DNA of 64,000 nucleotides, taken from positions 269,243 through 333,242 of the forward strand of contig NZ_FZNR01000009.1 in the NCBI RefSeq assembly GCF_900188005.1, written 5' to 3'. The notes under the pieces were generated by a model, which saw nothing but the letters and a program-made list of their open reading frames with translations, searched no databases and was not told the DNA's origin. The translations under genes and the position numbers were made by a program. Origin of the DNA: Actinoplanes regularis. Lineage in GTDB: Bacteria > Actinomycetota > Actinomycetes > Mycobacteriales > Micromonosporaceae. Below are positions 44,479 through 52,955 of this stretch, in pieces. The stretch's first letter is position 1. Each line of letters begins with the position of its first letter.

Positions 44479-44757
44479 TTGAACAACTCGATGGCACGCA
44501 CGCTGATGGCGGGCGTCGGACTCGTCGCTGCGGCGGCGTTCGGTGCCGCCCCTGCGGTCGCCTCCGTAGGCGACACAAACACGACGGCGGCCACCCAGGC
44601 ACCGGGTCACTGGCCTGACGAGCCCGGACCTGGCGAGGTCCCGCACGTCCACCTGCCCGGCGGGGGCATCTACTACCCGCACGGACACCCGGGTGGCCAC
44701 CAGCCTCCTTACAACCCATGGGGCCCCGAAAACCCCCATGCCGACCTGAACCACTGA
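44479..44757 (+). CDS. Small secreted His/Pro/Gly-rich peptide
   Basis: A 92-residue secreted peptide. A Sec signal (SMARTLMAGVGLVAAAAFGAAPAVA) is followed by a mature part rich in Pro, Gly and His (HVHLPGGGIYYPHGHPGGHQPPYNPWGPENPH). The His spacing could bind metal. The start is TTG behind a GGAGGGAG site; an ATG four codons later is less well placed. It shares its signal peptide with the next gene (45071), but the mature parts differ. Function unknown. Confidence 0.7.
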   Translation: MNNSMARTLMAGVGLVAAAAFGAAPAVASVGDTNTTAATQAPGHWPDEPGPGEVPHVHLPGGGIYYPHGHPGGHQPPYNPWGPENPHADLNH

Positions 44758-44777
44758 AGCCTTACAGGCACTGAGCG

Positions 44778-44807
44778 AACGGTCGCGCCCTCCACGGCGC
44801 GGCCGTT
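44778..44807 (+). terminator. Terminator after the first secreted-peptide gene
   Basis: A 12-bp stem with one G-T pair (44778-44789 and 44796-44807) and a 6-nt loop, followed by a short T-run, 20 bp after the stop codon. Confidence 0.75.
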
Positions 44808-45070
44808 TGCCGTCTGAGCCCGCGCTTCGAAACCCGTTCGAAGCGGCCCTCTGCGCGACATCAGGTGACTACTGAAGTTTGACGCAACCTGCGCCGCCAT
44901 GTCGGCGAATACGGCAACAGACTGAGGATAACTTTCAATACTCAATGCCCTGACCGTTCAGGGGAGGTAATCATCGACCAAAAGGTCATCTAACCATGCA
45001 ATCCGGAGAAAAGTCCGAAAGGTCATGGTTTGCTCGTCAATGCCAGTAATCGGTCGAGAGGAGCGGAACC
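44808..45070. other. Leader region of the second secreted-peptide gene
   Basis: About 260 bp of lower GC without a gene. It should hold the promoter of the 45071 gene. Complementary bits (aaccatg and catggtt, near 44994 and 45022) could fold in the leader, but I could not match a known riboswitch. Confidence 0.35.
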
Positions 45071-45340
45071 ATGAACGCCATGACACGCACGCTGATGGTC
45101 GGCATCGGACTCGTCGCCGGAGCGACGCTCGGAGCGGGCCCGGCACTCGCCGCACTGAACTGCGGCCCATGTGACCACGGCAACGGAGGCTGGAACGCCG
45201 GTGTTGACTGCGCCAACACGCCCGGAGCCGTGGACTGCTTAAGAGACAACGGGGCCCCGATTCTCGGCAACGGCGACTGCAACCACGGCGGGGAATACAA
45301 CGGCGGCCCCTACGGCGGCGGCTACGGCGGCGGCTACTGA
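45071..45340 (+). CDS. Small secreted Cys-rich peptide
   Basis: An 89-residue secreted peptide. The signal MTRTLMVGIGLVAGATLGAGPALA closely resembles that of the gene at 44479. The mature part has five cysteines (two in NCGPCDHG, then DCANT, DCLRD and DCNHGG) and ends in repeated Gly-Gly-Tyr (GGGYGGGY). A GAGAGGAGCGG site precedes the ATG. The Cys pattern suggests disulfides or metal binding at the cell surface; the Tyr/Gly tail could crosslink or stick to walls. It is not a chaplin by motif. Function unknown. Confidence 0.75.
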   Translation: MNAMTRTLMVGIGLVAGATLGAGPALAALNCGPCDHGNGGWNAGVDCANTPGAVDCLRDNGAPILGNGDCNHGGEYNGGPYGGGYGGGY

Positions 45341-45523
45341 GCCGTCCGGATTCCAACCGGGATCTCCAGCGCTGGTCAGCCCGTCGCGTGGCGCGGGAAC
45401 CGTCCACGGTTTCCGGGCCACGCCAATTACGGCGTCACCCTTCCACGCTTTGGCGACCTCGGCGAGGCGAGCGTCACCGGCGGCCATGAGGGCGGGGCGG
45501 GCTTGCTGCGACCCACGTGAACG

Positions 45524-45553
45524 AAAAAACGCCCGGACTTCAGTCCGGGCGTT
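45524..45553 (-). terminator. Rho-independent terminator of tRNA-Ala
   Basis: A perfect hairpin (acgcccggact / agtccgggcgt) followed on the minus strand by six Ts, about 10 bp past the tRNA 3' end. Confidence 0.92.
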
Positions 45554-45562
45554 TCGCAAGGG

Positions 45563-45635
45563 TGGAGCTGAGGGGACTCGAACCCCTGACCCCCACACTG
45601 CCAGTGTGGTGCGCTACCAGCTGCGCCACAGCCCC
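45563..45635 (-). tRNA. tRNA-Ala (GGC anticodon)
   Basis: A 73-nt cloverleaf: acceptor GGGGCTG/CAGCTCC with discriminator A, D-arm GCGCAGCTGGTAGCGC, anticodon stem CCACA/TGTGG with loop CTGGCAG (anticodon GGC, reads GCC) and a TTCGAGTC T-loop. The CCA end is not encoded. A strong terminator follows. Confidence 0.96.
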
Positions 45636-45712
45636 TTGCCGTTGTCCCCGGTGTCTCACCCGGGCACGCTGGAAATACTACACACCCCTGCGGGGCCCTC
45701 TGCAGGACCCCC

Positions 45713-46306
45713 TCAGTTCAGCGAGACGTCCGGGGGGAAGTGGGCCACCGCGGCCAGGATGTCTCCCTGGCGGCGCAGCACCATGGCCCACAGGTCGTCC
45801 GGCCGCTCCACGAACGGATCCCCGGGCAGGGCGTCGAAGACGAACCAGGATCCGGAGGCGATCTCCTCCTCCAACTGCCCGGCCGACCACCCGGAGTACC
45901 CGGCGAAGACCCGGATGTCGGCCACGTTCTCCTTCAGACGCTCCGGATCGGCGGAGAGGTCGAGGGTGCCCAGCGAGCCGGCGACCGGATGAAAACCGGT
46001 CACCCGCTTCTTCACCTCGGGGCGGGTGCGGGCCAGGCAGATCGCCGACTCGGGCTGCACCGGGCCGCCCTCGAAGAGCACGGCCGGATCGCCGGCCAGC
46101 TCGCCCCAGTTGCCGAGCACCTCGGCGACCGGGACCTCGGTGGCCCGGTTGAGCACCACCCCCAGGGCTCCGCCCGCCTCGTGGGCGACGAGCAGCACGA
46201 CCGTACGGTCGAAATTGGGATCTTTGAGGGTGGGGGTGGCAACCAGCAGCTGACCGGTCATCGACTCCACCGACCGGCCTCCGATCCGCTGCCCCTCACC
46301 GAACAT
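45713..46306 (-). CDS. YqgE/AlgH-family protein
   Basis: A 197-residue YqgE/AlgH (UPF0301) protein. Typical sequence: GQLLVATPTLKDPNFDRTVVLLVAHEAGGALGVVLNRAT, FEGGPVQPESAICL and VFAGYSGWSAGQLEEEI. Its role is not known in actinobacteria; it is sometimes called a transcriptional regulator on weak grounds. An alternative ATG lies 15 codons in (46261). It is divergent from mtnP. Confidence 0.88.
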   Translation of the reverse strand: MFGEGQRIGGRSVESMTGQLLVATPTLKDPNFDRTVVLLVAHEAGGALGVVLNRATEVPVAEVLGNWGELAGDPAVLFEGGPVQPESAICLARTRPEVKKRVTGFHPVAGSLGTLDLSADPERLKENVADIRVFAGYSGWSAGQLEEEIASGSWFVFDALPGDPFVERPDDLWAMVLRRQGDILAAVAHFPPDVSLN

Positions 46307-46374
46307 GGGATACCTGCCGCCCGTCCGACGTCAACGCCATGCTCAGCACGATAGCCTGCGTTTCCGGCCCTCGA

Positions 46375-46380
46375 TAAGGT
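46375..46380 (+). promoter_or_regulatory. -10 element, leaderless promoter of mtnP
   Basis: TAAGGT, 6 nt, then the ATG at 46387; no ribosome-binding site. Confidence 0.6.
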
Positions 46381-46386
46381 CTGCAC

Positions 46387-47193
46387 ATGAACCCGTCACC
46401 CCCGGCAGCAGAGATCGGCGTCATCGGCGGATCCGGCCTGTACGCACTCCTCGACGGCGCCATTGAACACCAGGTCGAGACGCCGTATGGTCCGCCATCC
46501 GACAAGATCACGGTGGCCGATGTCGCTGGCCGCCGTGTGGCGTTCCTGCCCCGGCACGGTCGCGATCACCGGTTCCCGCCGCACAAGATCCCCTATCGGG
46601 CGAATCTGTGGGCGCTGCGCTCGCTGGGGGTGCGCCAGATCGTCGCCCCGTGCGCGGTCGGTGGCCTGCGTCCCGAGCTCGGCCCGGGCACTTTCGTGGT
46701 GCCGGATCAGCTGATCGACCGCACCAGCGGCCGGGAGCAGACGTTCTACGACACCGGCGCGGTGCACGTCTCCTTCGCCGATCCGTACTGTCCGGACGGT
46801 CGCGCCGTGGTGCTGGATTCCGCCGCCCGGGTGAACGCGGTGGACGGTGGCACCATGGTCGTCGTCGAGGGCCCGCGCTTCTCGACCCGAGCCGAGTCCC
46901 GCTGGTTCACCTCGATCGGCGGCGCGATCGTGAACATGACCGGTCACCCGGAAGCGGTCCTCGCCCGGGAGCTGGCCCTCTGCTACACCGCTATCGCGCT
47001 GGTGACCGACCTGGACGCGGGTGTCGAGGGCGACCACGGCGTGACCCAGGAGGAGGTCTTCGCGGTCTTCGCGGAGAACACGGCCCGCCTCCGCGACGTA
47101 CTGCTTGACGCCGTGACCAAGCTGCCCATACATCGGACCTGTGCCTGCAAGGATGCCCTGCAGGGCATCAAGATCCCATTCGACCTGCCGTAA
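46387..47193 (+). CDS. mtnP: S-methyl-5'-thioadenosine phosphorylase
   Basis: A 268-residue trimeric-type purine phosphorylase. It splits methylthioadenosine to adenine and methylthioribose-1-phosphate in methionine/polyamine salvage. Visible motifs: GVIGGSGLY at the N-terminus (phosphate site), LPRHGRDHRFPPHKIPYRANLWAL, the substrate site GGTMVVVEGPRFSTRAESRWF and VNMTGHPEAVLARELALCY with VTDLDAG. Because the sequence can resemble purine nucleoside phosphorylases, exact preference for MTA is inferred from family resemblance. No mtnA-mtnK genes lie beside it. Confidence 0.9.
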   Translation: MNPSPPAAEIGVIGGSGLYALLDGAIEHQVETPYGPPSDKITVADVAGRRVAFLPRHGRDHRFPPHKIPYRANLWALRSLGVRQIVAPCAVGGLRPELGPGTFVVPDQLIDRTSGREQTFYDTGAVHVSFADPYCPDGRAVVLDSAARVNAVDGGTMVVVEGPRFSTRAESRWFTSIGGAIVNMTGHPEAVLARELALCYTAIALVTDLDAGVEGDHGVTQEEVFAVFAENTARLRDVLLDAVTKLPIHRTCACKDALQGIKIPFDLP

Positions 47194-47202
47194 CGACGGA
47201 AC

Positions 47203-47228
47203 GGACCGCGGCGCGAACGCCGCGGTCC
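47203..47228. terminator. Bidirectional terminator between mtnP and pntB
   Basis: A perfect 11-bp stem with a 4-nt CGAA loop in the 42-bp gap between two convergent genes. Confidence 0.85.
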
Positions 47229-47235
47229 ACCCCGA

Positions 47236-48654
47236 TCAGAACGCGCGCAGGATGTCGTTCACCCGGTCCTTGGCGTCGCCGAAGAGCATCGCGCTGTTCT
47301 CCCGGAAGAACAGGGGATTCTGCACACCGGCATAGCCCGACGCCATCGACCGCTTGAAGATGATGACCTCGGCCGCCTCCCAGACCTTCAGGACCGGCAT
47401 ACCCGCGATCGGGCTCCCCGGGTCCTCGGTGGCCGCCGGGTTGACCGTGTCGTTGGCGCCGATCACCAGCACCACCGACGTACGCGCGAAGTCCTCGTTG
47501 ATCTCATCCATCTCGAGAACCACGTCGTACGGCACCTTCGCCTCCGCGAGCAGCACGTTCATGTGCCCGGGCAGGCGGCCGGCGACCGGGTGGATGCCGA
47601 AGCGGACGGCCACCCCCTTCTCGCGCAGCTTGCGGGTCAACTCGGCCACCCCGTACTGCGCCTGAGCCACCGCCATCCCGTACCCCGGCGTGATGATCAC
47701 GGACTCGGCGGAGGCGAGCAGCTTGGCGACCGCGTCCGCCTGGATCTCCCGGTGCTCGCCGTAGTCCGTGTCGTCGGCCGGTCCGGCCTCGATCCCGAAC
47801 CCACCGGCGATCACCGAGATGAAGGACCGGTTCATCGCCTTGCACATGATGTACGACAGGTACGCGCCGGAGGAGCCGACCAGCGCCCCGGTGACGATCA
47901 GCAGGTCGTTCGAGAGCAGGAAGCCGGAGGCCGCCGCGGCCCAGCCGGAGTAGCTGTTCAACATGGATACCACGACCGGCATGTCCCCACCGCCGATCGA
48001 GGCGACCAGGTGCCAGCCGAGCAGCAGCGCGATCGCGGTCACCGCGAGCAGCAGCCACAGGTGCGGGTCGATCACGAACCAGACCGTCAGCACGACGAAC
48101 GCGCCGAGCGCACCCAGGTTGAGCAGGTTCTTGCCGGGCAGGGTGAGCGGCCGGGACTTCATCCGGGCCGACAGCTTGAGGAAGGCGACGATGGACCCGG
48201 TGAACGTCACCGCGCCGATGAAGACGCCGATGAACACCTCGGCGCTGTGGATGCCCAGCAGGCCCTGAGCCTCCAGGGCGGCCGCCTCGACGCCGTCCGG
48301 GTCCGCTTCGACGTGCAGGTATCCGTTCCAGCCGACCAGCACCGCGGCCAGACCGACGAAGCTGTGCAGCAGCGCGATCAGCTCCGGCATCCCGGTCATC
48401 TCGACCTTGCCGGCCCGGTAGAGACCGATGGTCGCGCCGATGCCGATCGCCACCAGCAGCAGCACCAGGCCGGTGCCGCTCAGGTCGCCGTCCACGGCCA
48501 GTGCGACCGTCGCGACCAGCGCCAGGGTCATGCCGAGGATGCCGAACAGATTGCCGAACCGGGCGGTTTCGTGCCGGGACAGGCCGGCCAGCGCCAGGAT
48601 GAAGAGCAGGGCCGCGACTAGGTACGCCGCCTGGGCCGCCGTTTCGATGGTCAT
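47236..48654 (-). CDS. pntB: NAD(P)+ transhydrogenase subunit beta
   Basis: The 472-residue beta subunit of proton-translocating transhydrogenase. About nine membrane helices come first, then the NADP(H)-binding domain III (from about 290: VIITPGYGMAVAQAQYGVAEL, RFGIHPVAGRLPGHMNVLLAEA, and near the C-terminus MASGYAGVQNPLFF). Together with PntA it couples hydride transfer from NADH to NADP+ to proton import. Its ATG lies 4 bp after the pntA stop, behind AGGAG. Confidence 0.95.
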   Translation of the reverse strand: MTIETAAQAAYLVAALLFILALAGLSRHETARFGNLFGILGMTLALVATVALAVDGDLSGTGLVLLLVAIGIGATIGLYRAGKVEMTGMPELIALLHSFVGLAAVLVGWNGYLHVEADPDGVEAAALEAQGLLGIHSAEVFIGVFIGAVTFTGSIVAFLKLSARMKSRPLTLPGKNLLNLGALGAFVVLTVWFVIDPHLWLLLAVTAIALLLGWHLVASIGGGDMPVVVSMLNSYSGWAAAASGFLLSNDLLIVTGALVGSSGAYLSYIMCKAMNRSFISVIAGGFGIEAGPADDTDYGEHREIQADAVAKLLASAESVIITPGYGMAVAQAQYGVAELTRKLREKGVAVRFGIHPVAGRLPGHMNVLLAEAKVPYDVVLEMDEINEDFARTSVVLVIGANDTVNPAATEDPGSPIAGMPVLKVWEAAEVIIFKRSMASGYAGVQNPLFFRENSAMLFGDAKDRVNDILRAF

Positions 48655-48658
48655 CGCG

Positions 48659-50185
48659 TCAGCTCCTGGTGAACATGGCGAGCATGCGGCGGGTCACCGC
48701 GAAGCCACCGAAGACGTTGATGCTGGCCAGCAGGATCGCGATGAACGACAGCGCGGTCACCACGGCACCGCCGTGCCCGAGTTGGAGGAGTGCGCCGACC
48801 ACGATGATTCCGGAGATCGCGTTGGTCACCGACATCAGCGGGGTGTGCAGGGCGTGGTGCACGTGCCCGATGACGTAATACCCGATCACGATCGCCAGTG
48901 CGAACACCGTCAAGTGCCCGCGCAAGGCCTCCGGCGCCAGCGCGGTGAGCACGAACAGCACGGCCGCTCCGGCACCGACGAGCGGGAGGTCACGGCGTAC
49001 CGCCGACTTCTTCTCCGCCGCCTGCGGCGCGGCTACGGCGGCGGGCGCCACCGGAGCCGGCGCCGCGGAGACCGACACGGGCGGCGGCGGCCAGGTCAAT
49101 TCCCCTTCCCGTACGACGGTGATCGAGCGCTGTACGACGTCCTCGAAGTCGAGCGCGAGCCGGCCGTCGCCCTCCGGCGTCATCAGCTTCATCAGGTTCA
49201 CCAGGTTGGTGCCGTAGAGCTGGGACGCCTGCGCGGGCAGCCGCCCGGCCAGGTCGGTGTAGCCGATGATGGTCACGCCGTTCGGGGTGGTGATCGCCTC
49301 GCCGGCGACGGCACCCTCGACGTTCCCGCCGTTCGCGGCCGCCATGTCGACGATCACGCTGCCCGACTTCATGCTGGCCACCATCTGCTCGGTGATCAGG
49401 CGGGGCGCGGGCCGTCCCGGGATCAGCGCGGTGGTGATGATGATGTCGACGTCGGCGCACTGCTCGGCGTAGAGCCGGGCGGCCCGCTCGTTGTAGTCGT
49501 CGGACATCTCCTTGGCGTATCCGCTGGCGGACACCTCGACGTCGGCCGCCTGCACCGCGAGGTACTCCCCGCCGAGCGACTTGACCTGGTCGGCGACCTC
49601 CGGCCGGGGGTCGGTGGCGCGGACGATCGCGCCCAGGCTGCCGGCCGAGCCGATCGCCGCGAGCCCGGCCACCCCGACGCCGGCGACCAGCACCTTCGCC
49701 GGCGGGACCTTGCCGGCCGCGGTCACCTGCCCGGTGAAGAACCGTCCGAACGCGTGCGCCGCCTCGATCACCGCCCGGTACCCCGCGATGTTCGCCATCG
49801 ACGAGAGCACGTCCAGCGACTGGGCGCGCGAGATCCGCGGCACCGCGTCCATCGACAGCACGGTGATCGGCCGCCGCGCGAGGTCCTCGACGAGCTTCTC
49901 GTCCAGCCGCGGGTTGAAGACGCCGATCAGCGTCGCCCCGGTCTTGAGCCGATCCAGCCGCGCCGGCTCCGGCGCGTTGATCGTGAAGATGATGTCGGCC
50001 TGGTACGGATCGCCGAGCGTCGCGCCCGCGTCCGCATAGGCTTCGTCCGAGAACGATGCCCGTCGACCGGCCCCCGGCTCGACCACTACGTCATAACCGA
50101 GCTTGAGTAACTGCCCTACGGTTGCGGGCGTCGCCGCGACCCGCTTCTCCCCCGGGCTGGACTCCCCGAGAACACCAATGATCAT
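48659..50185 (-). CDS. pntA: NAD(P)+ transhydrogenase subunit alpha
   Basis: The 508-residue alpha subunit with the NAD(H)-binding domain I (1-380: VLGESSPGEKRVAATPATV, VAGVGVAGLAAIGSAGSLGA Rossmann turn) and a C-terminal membrane part of about four helices. Between them lies an Ala/Pro-rich linker. Domain I and the membrane part, separate genes in some bacteria, are fused here. The ATG at 50185 has GGGAG 7 nt upstream. A single pnt operon with pntB serves NADPH supply. Confidence 0.95.
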   Translation of the reverse strand: MIIGVLGESSPGEKRVAATPATVGQLLKLGYDVVVEPGAGRRASFSDEAYADAGATLGDPYQADIIFTINAPEPARLDRLKTGATLIGVFNPRLDEKLVEDLARRPITVLSMDAVPRISRAQSLDVLSSMANIAGYRAVIEAAHAFGRFFTGQVTAAGKVPPAKVLVAGVGVAGLAAIGSAGSLGAIVRATDPRPEVADQVKSLGGEYLAVQAADVEVSASGYAKEMSDDYNERAARLYAEQCADVDIIITTALIPGRPAPRLITEQMVASMKSGSVIVDMAAANGGNVEGAVAGEAITTPNGVTIIGYTDLAGRLPAQASQLYGTNLVNLMKLMTPEGDGRLALDFEDVVQRSITVVREGELTWPPPPVSVSAAPAPVAPAAVAAPQAAEKKSAVRRDLPLVGAGAAVLFVLTALAPEALRGHLTVFALAIVIGYYVIGHVHHALHTPLMSVTNAISGIIVVGALLQLGHGGAVVTALSFIAILLASINVFGGFAVTRRMLAMFTRS

Positions 50186-50580
50186 CAATCGACTCCCAGC
50201 AGTTCTAGCGACGTTGCCGGACCTACGACGGAAACGTGAATGTGGATGTCTTCACGGATGCCGACCATGAACGCGTTCAAAGGCGTGAGCTTGTTACTCG
50301 CGGGTAGCTTAACTGCCGGCATGACCGCCGTCACCCTACAAAACATCACATCACTCTCAGTGACCCCAACCTAATCCTGCGCACAGTGTCAACCAAGCCC
50401 CATCTCCCCGTCGCGCCTACCGACCCCGTGCTAAACGAATCCACCTACGGCGCCGACGTCGTTCGCGCCGGTTTGATCCGGCGACTCGCGCCCGGTAGGA
50501 GCAAACGGACGCGGGCGGCCCGGCTCGCGCCGGACCGCCCGCGTCACGCATTGAGCGACCTACTGAAAGGTCGCCGTCCC
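50186..50580. other. Intergenic region with pnt promoter and terminators
   Basis: A 395-bp gap. The right-to-left promoter of pntA should lie in the AT-richer stretch 50190-50380. The rest carries two hairpins that end the secreted-protein pseudogene. No gene seen. Confidence 0.45.
50508..50574 (-). terminator. Double hairpin behind the frameshifted secreted-protein gene
   Basis: Stem 1 has arms 50508-50523 and 50530-50545 (15 of 16 match); stem 2 has arms 50555-50561 and 50568-50574 (perfect 7 bp, 6-nt loop). They lie just after the stop at 50581 on the minus strand. Confidence 0.75.
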
Positions 50581-52061
50581 TCACTTCGTGAAAATGAAGT
50601 ACTTGTACGCCGAGTACGTCGTCAGATTCGCCGAGTCACCCGAACTACCCGTCACGTACGCGGCCCGGACCCGGTACTTCACGTTGAGCTTGCGCGCACT
50701 CGTGAACGTCACATACGACTTACCGGCGCTGTTCAGCGTGTAGTAGCCGGACTTCACTCGATGCCACGAGCCGCCCGAGTAGTAGTCGACGGTCAGGTAC
50801 TGCTTCCGCTTCGGGTACGGGTTGATCGTCGTGGTGAGGTACGGGTTCGTCGCCTTGTGGAAATAAGCCACCGCGCTCTTCGTCTGGTACTGCCGCGACA
50901 GCGCCATCGTGGCGCTCGCGTAAGTGAGCACCCTGGACTTCGCCGTGATCGGCTGGGTCTCCTCGTCGCCCGCGAAGACCGCGCTCACGACCGTGTCCCG
51001 GCTCAGCTTGAGGCTCGCGGTGAGATTGCCCCTGGCGTCGACGGCCGCGCTGCGCAGCAGACGGTTTCCCTGGTCGCTGCCGTCAGGGTCGGCCCAGATC
51101 TCGACCGTACGGTTGGTGGCCGTCTTGCCCAGGTGAGCGGTGAACGTGACCGTCGCGCCATACGCGTAGGCCGCGTTGTTGTGGTCCAGGGTCAGCGTGG
51201 TGTTCGTGATGGCCCGCACGGTCGTGGTCGCCGAGGCCGCCGCGTGCACGGTGTCGACCGGGATGCTCGCCGTGTAGGTGATCGTGCCGGTCATCGCCAC
51301 CGAGTCGTTCGACTGGAAGGTCCCGCCCGCACCCGTGGTGACGTACCCCTTCAACATGGTTCCGTGGACCGGATCCTGTCTGGTGATCTTCACGGTGACA
51401 CCCTCGACCGGCACCGCGGCACCGTTCTCGGTCGCGGTGACAGTCCCGCTGATCGACAAGATGCCGGTCGACAGGACCGGCGATGGCGCTGCCTTGAGCG
51501 TGACGGTCGTGGGCTCCTTGACCCGCTCGTCATTGAGCATCTGCACCGAGTACCACTGGTCGGACGCGCTGTACGCCAGGGCGACGACCCGCTCGGACCC
51601 GGGCTCGAACGCCAGTAGCGCGACCGAGGCGTGGTTGTAGCCGTACCCGGTCTTGTTCAGGTCCAGGGTCTTGAACGGCGTGCTGCTGCCCGGCTTGAAG
51701 AGCTGGACATTCGACATGTAGCCGCCCTGGCCGACCGCGATCGTGCCGTCGTCGGCCACCGCCACGCCGAGCGGGTCGGAGCCGACGGTGAACTCCTCGA
51801 TCGTCGAGAGGTCGGTGGTGCTCAGCACCTCGGCCGTCCCGTCGCCGCCGTCGTCGATCAACCGGGTGCCGTCGTTGTTGAAGGCGATGTCGTTCACGTA
51901 GCCGTGCGCGGCGTGGCTCGCGACGGGGCGGCAGCTTCAGCTTTAACGGTCGGCGCCGACCCGGCCGCCACGGCTGGCGACCCGACACCCGACATCCCCA
52001 AAAAGACCAGCACACCGATCAGACCAGCAATGATCGGGTGCGCAGAACTTCGTCCACTCAT
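50581..52061 (-). pseudogene. Secreted beta-propeller/Ig-like repeat protein, frameshifted
   Basis: The N-terminus (52061 down to about 51937) encodes a Sec signal peptide (HPIIAGLIGVLVFLGMSGVG, then SPAVAA) behind a strong GGGGAGAAACGC-ATG start. The body, about 438 residues in another frame (51897-50581), begins NDIAFNNDGTRLIDDGG. It has propeller-like repeats, then two or more Ig-like domains (ITYTASIPVDTVHAAASATTTVR, ATVTFTAHLGKTATNRTVEI), ending in a domain rich in Tyr. The two frames must join within 51894-51936: the body frame has a TGA at 51937-51939 and the signal frame stops at 51894. One base gained or lost explains it. It is either a pseudogene, a sequencing error or a phase-variable gene; no obvious slippery run is present. 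Confidence 0.8.
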
Positions 52062-52374
52062 GCGTTTCTCCCCGTTCACACTTCACACATCCGTGAAGTC
52101 CACGGGATCATGGCACAGCCCATCGGCCTCCGTCACTGCGGTATTCGCCCGCAACGTGGGGTGTCCGGGGCTCGGCCCCGGAGCAGACATGACAAGGGGC
52201 CGCGGTCCGCGCTTTCCGCGAACACACGGCCCCCTGCCACTTGTGGAGGTACTGACCGCCTACTTGAACCTTGCCGACCAGATGGAACCGCTGCGGGCAG
52301 CCCTCGACAGGTAAGCCACCCAATTGGATCTGGTCACGAAGCGATGCGAGGCGGACACCATCGCGAGCGCGCGC
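52062..52374. other. Intergenic region with GC-rich hairpins
   Basis: A 313-bp gap upstream of the frameshifted gene. It holds a perfect 8-bp stem (tccggggc / gccccgga, 52164-52182) and a second stem formed by aggggccg near 52195 and cggccccct near 52227. These could be a plus-strand terminator. A short open frame ending at 52314 (tail VEVLTAYLNLADQMEPLRAALDR) may be a gene fragment. Confidence 0.4.
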
Positions 52375-52677
52375 CTAGTTGCGCCAGCCATTGCCCTGAT
52401 AGCCGGCCAACGCGCGAGCGGCGCCCGATGGCGACTCGAAGACGCGGCCATCCGCGAGCTGCAGCGCTCCGCCGGGCATGACCACCGCGCGGTGGCTGGC
52501 CCCCCGCCGCTTCCAGATCAACTCCTCAGCTCCATGGAGAAGACCGGCCCGGACGAGAGGATCCAGTTCCCCGGTTCGCACGGACGGGGTGGGCGCCGGC
52601 GCTGCATCGATCTTCAGCTCCCGCCGCAGAACGCTGTTCGGCGTGTCGATGAATCTCGCCCAGCGGCAGGCTTCGGG
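52375..52677 (-). CDS. RAMA-domain remnant or small RAMA protein
   Basis: An open frame with a C-terminal domain of about 60 residues: LVRAGLLHGAEELIWKRRG, then MPGGALQLADGRVFESPSGAARAL and a terminal GNGWRN. This follows the RAMA domain (restriction enzyme adenine methylase associated) pattern, which reads modified DNA and usually sits in restriction or chromatin-type proteins. The frame is open from just after a TAG at 52678-52680 but has no good start; GTG at 52581 would give a 68-residue stand-alone domain. It is divergent from a toxin-antitoxin pair. It may be the 3' remnant of a larger gene. Confidence 0.5.
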   Translation of the reverse strand, partial: PEACRWARFIDTPNSVLRRELKIDAAPAPTPSVRTGELDPLVRAGLLHGAEELIWKRRGASHRAVVMPGGALQLADGRVFESPSGAARALAGYQGNGWRN

Positions 52678-52683
52678 CTAACC

Positions 52684-52700
52684 TCCTAGCTAAGGAGGCC
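52684..52700 (+). promoter_or_regulatory. Inverted repeat over the antitoxin ribosome-binding site
   Basis: cctcct-agcta-aggagg is a perfect inverted repeat whose right arm is the ribosome-binding site of the antitoxin gene. It could be the operator for autoregulation, or an RNA stem that masks translation. Confidence 0.55.
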
Positions 52701-52703
52701 GCC

Positions 52704-52955
52704 ATGCCCGAAGCAGCCGCTCAGTTCAACATCCACGACGCGAAAACGAACCTCTCCCGGATCATCGACCGCGTCGAGCACGGCGAGGAGATCATCATCA
52801 GCCGCGCCGGCACCCCGGTCGCCAAGGTGATCCCGCTCAACCCCAGGGTCCATCGGGTCAACCGCGGCTCTCTCGCCGGCCAACTCGTCGTGACGGACGA
52901 CTGGGACTCGCCTGAGGTGAACGACTCGATCGCACGGGACTTCGGCCTCGCATGA
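52704..52955 (+). CDS. Phd/YefM-type antitoxin
   Basis: An 83-residue Phd/YefM antitoxin: INIHDAKTNLSRIIDRVE-like start (FNIHDAKTNLSRIIDRVEHG), then EEIIISRAGTPVAKVIPL, which is the DNA-binding fold, and a flexible C-terminus that neutralises the toxin. The start has AGGAGG close upstream. It overlaps the toxin gene in ATGA. Confidence 0.92.
   Translation: MPEAAAQFNIHDAKTNLSRIIDRVEHGEEIIISRAGTPVAKVIPLNPRVHRVNRGSLAGQLVVTDDWDSPEVNDSIARDFGLA

Noticed and set aside
44958..45070. Riboswitch in the leader of the Cys-rich peptide gene
   Set aside because: Only a short pairing (aaccatg with catggtt) is visible, and no known class fits.
45563..45635. tRNA-Ala as an integration site for a mobile element
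   Set aside because: No integrase gene and no repeat of the tRNA 3' end was seen on either side.
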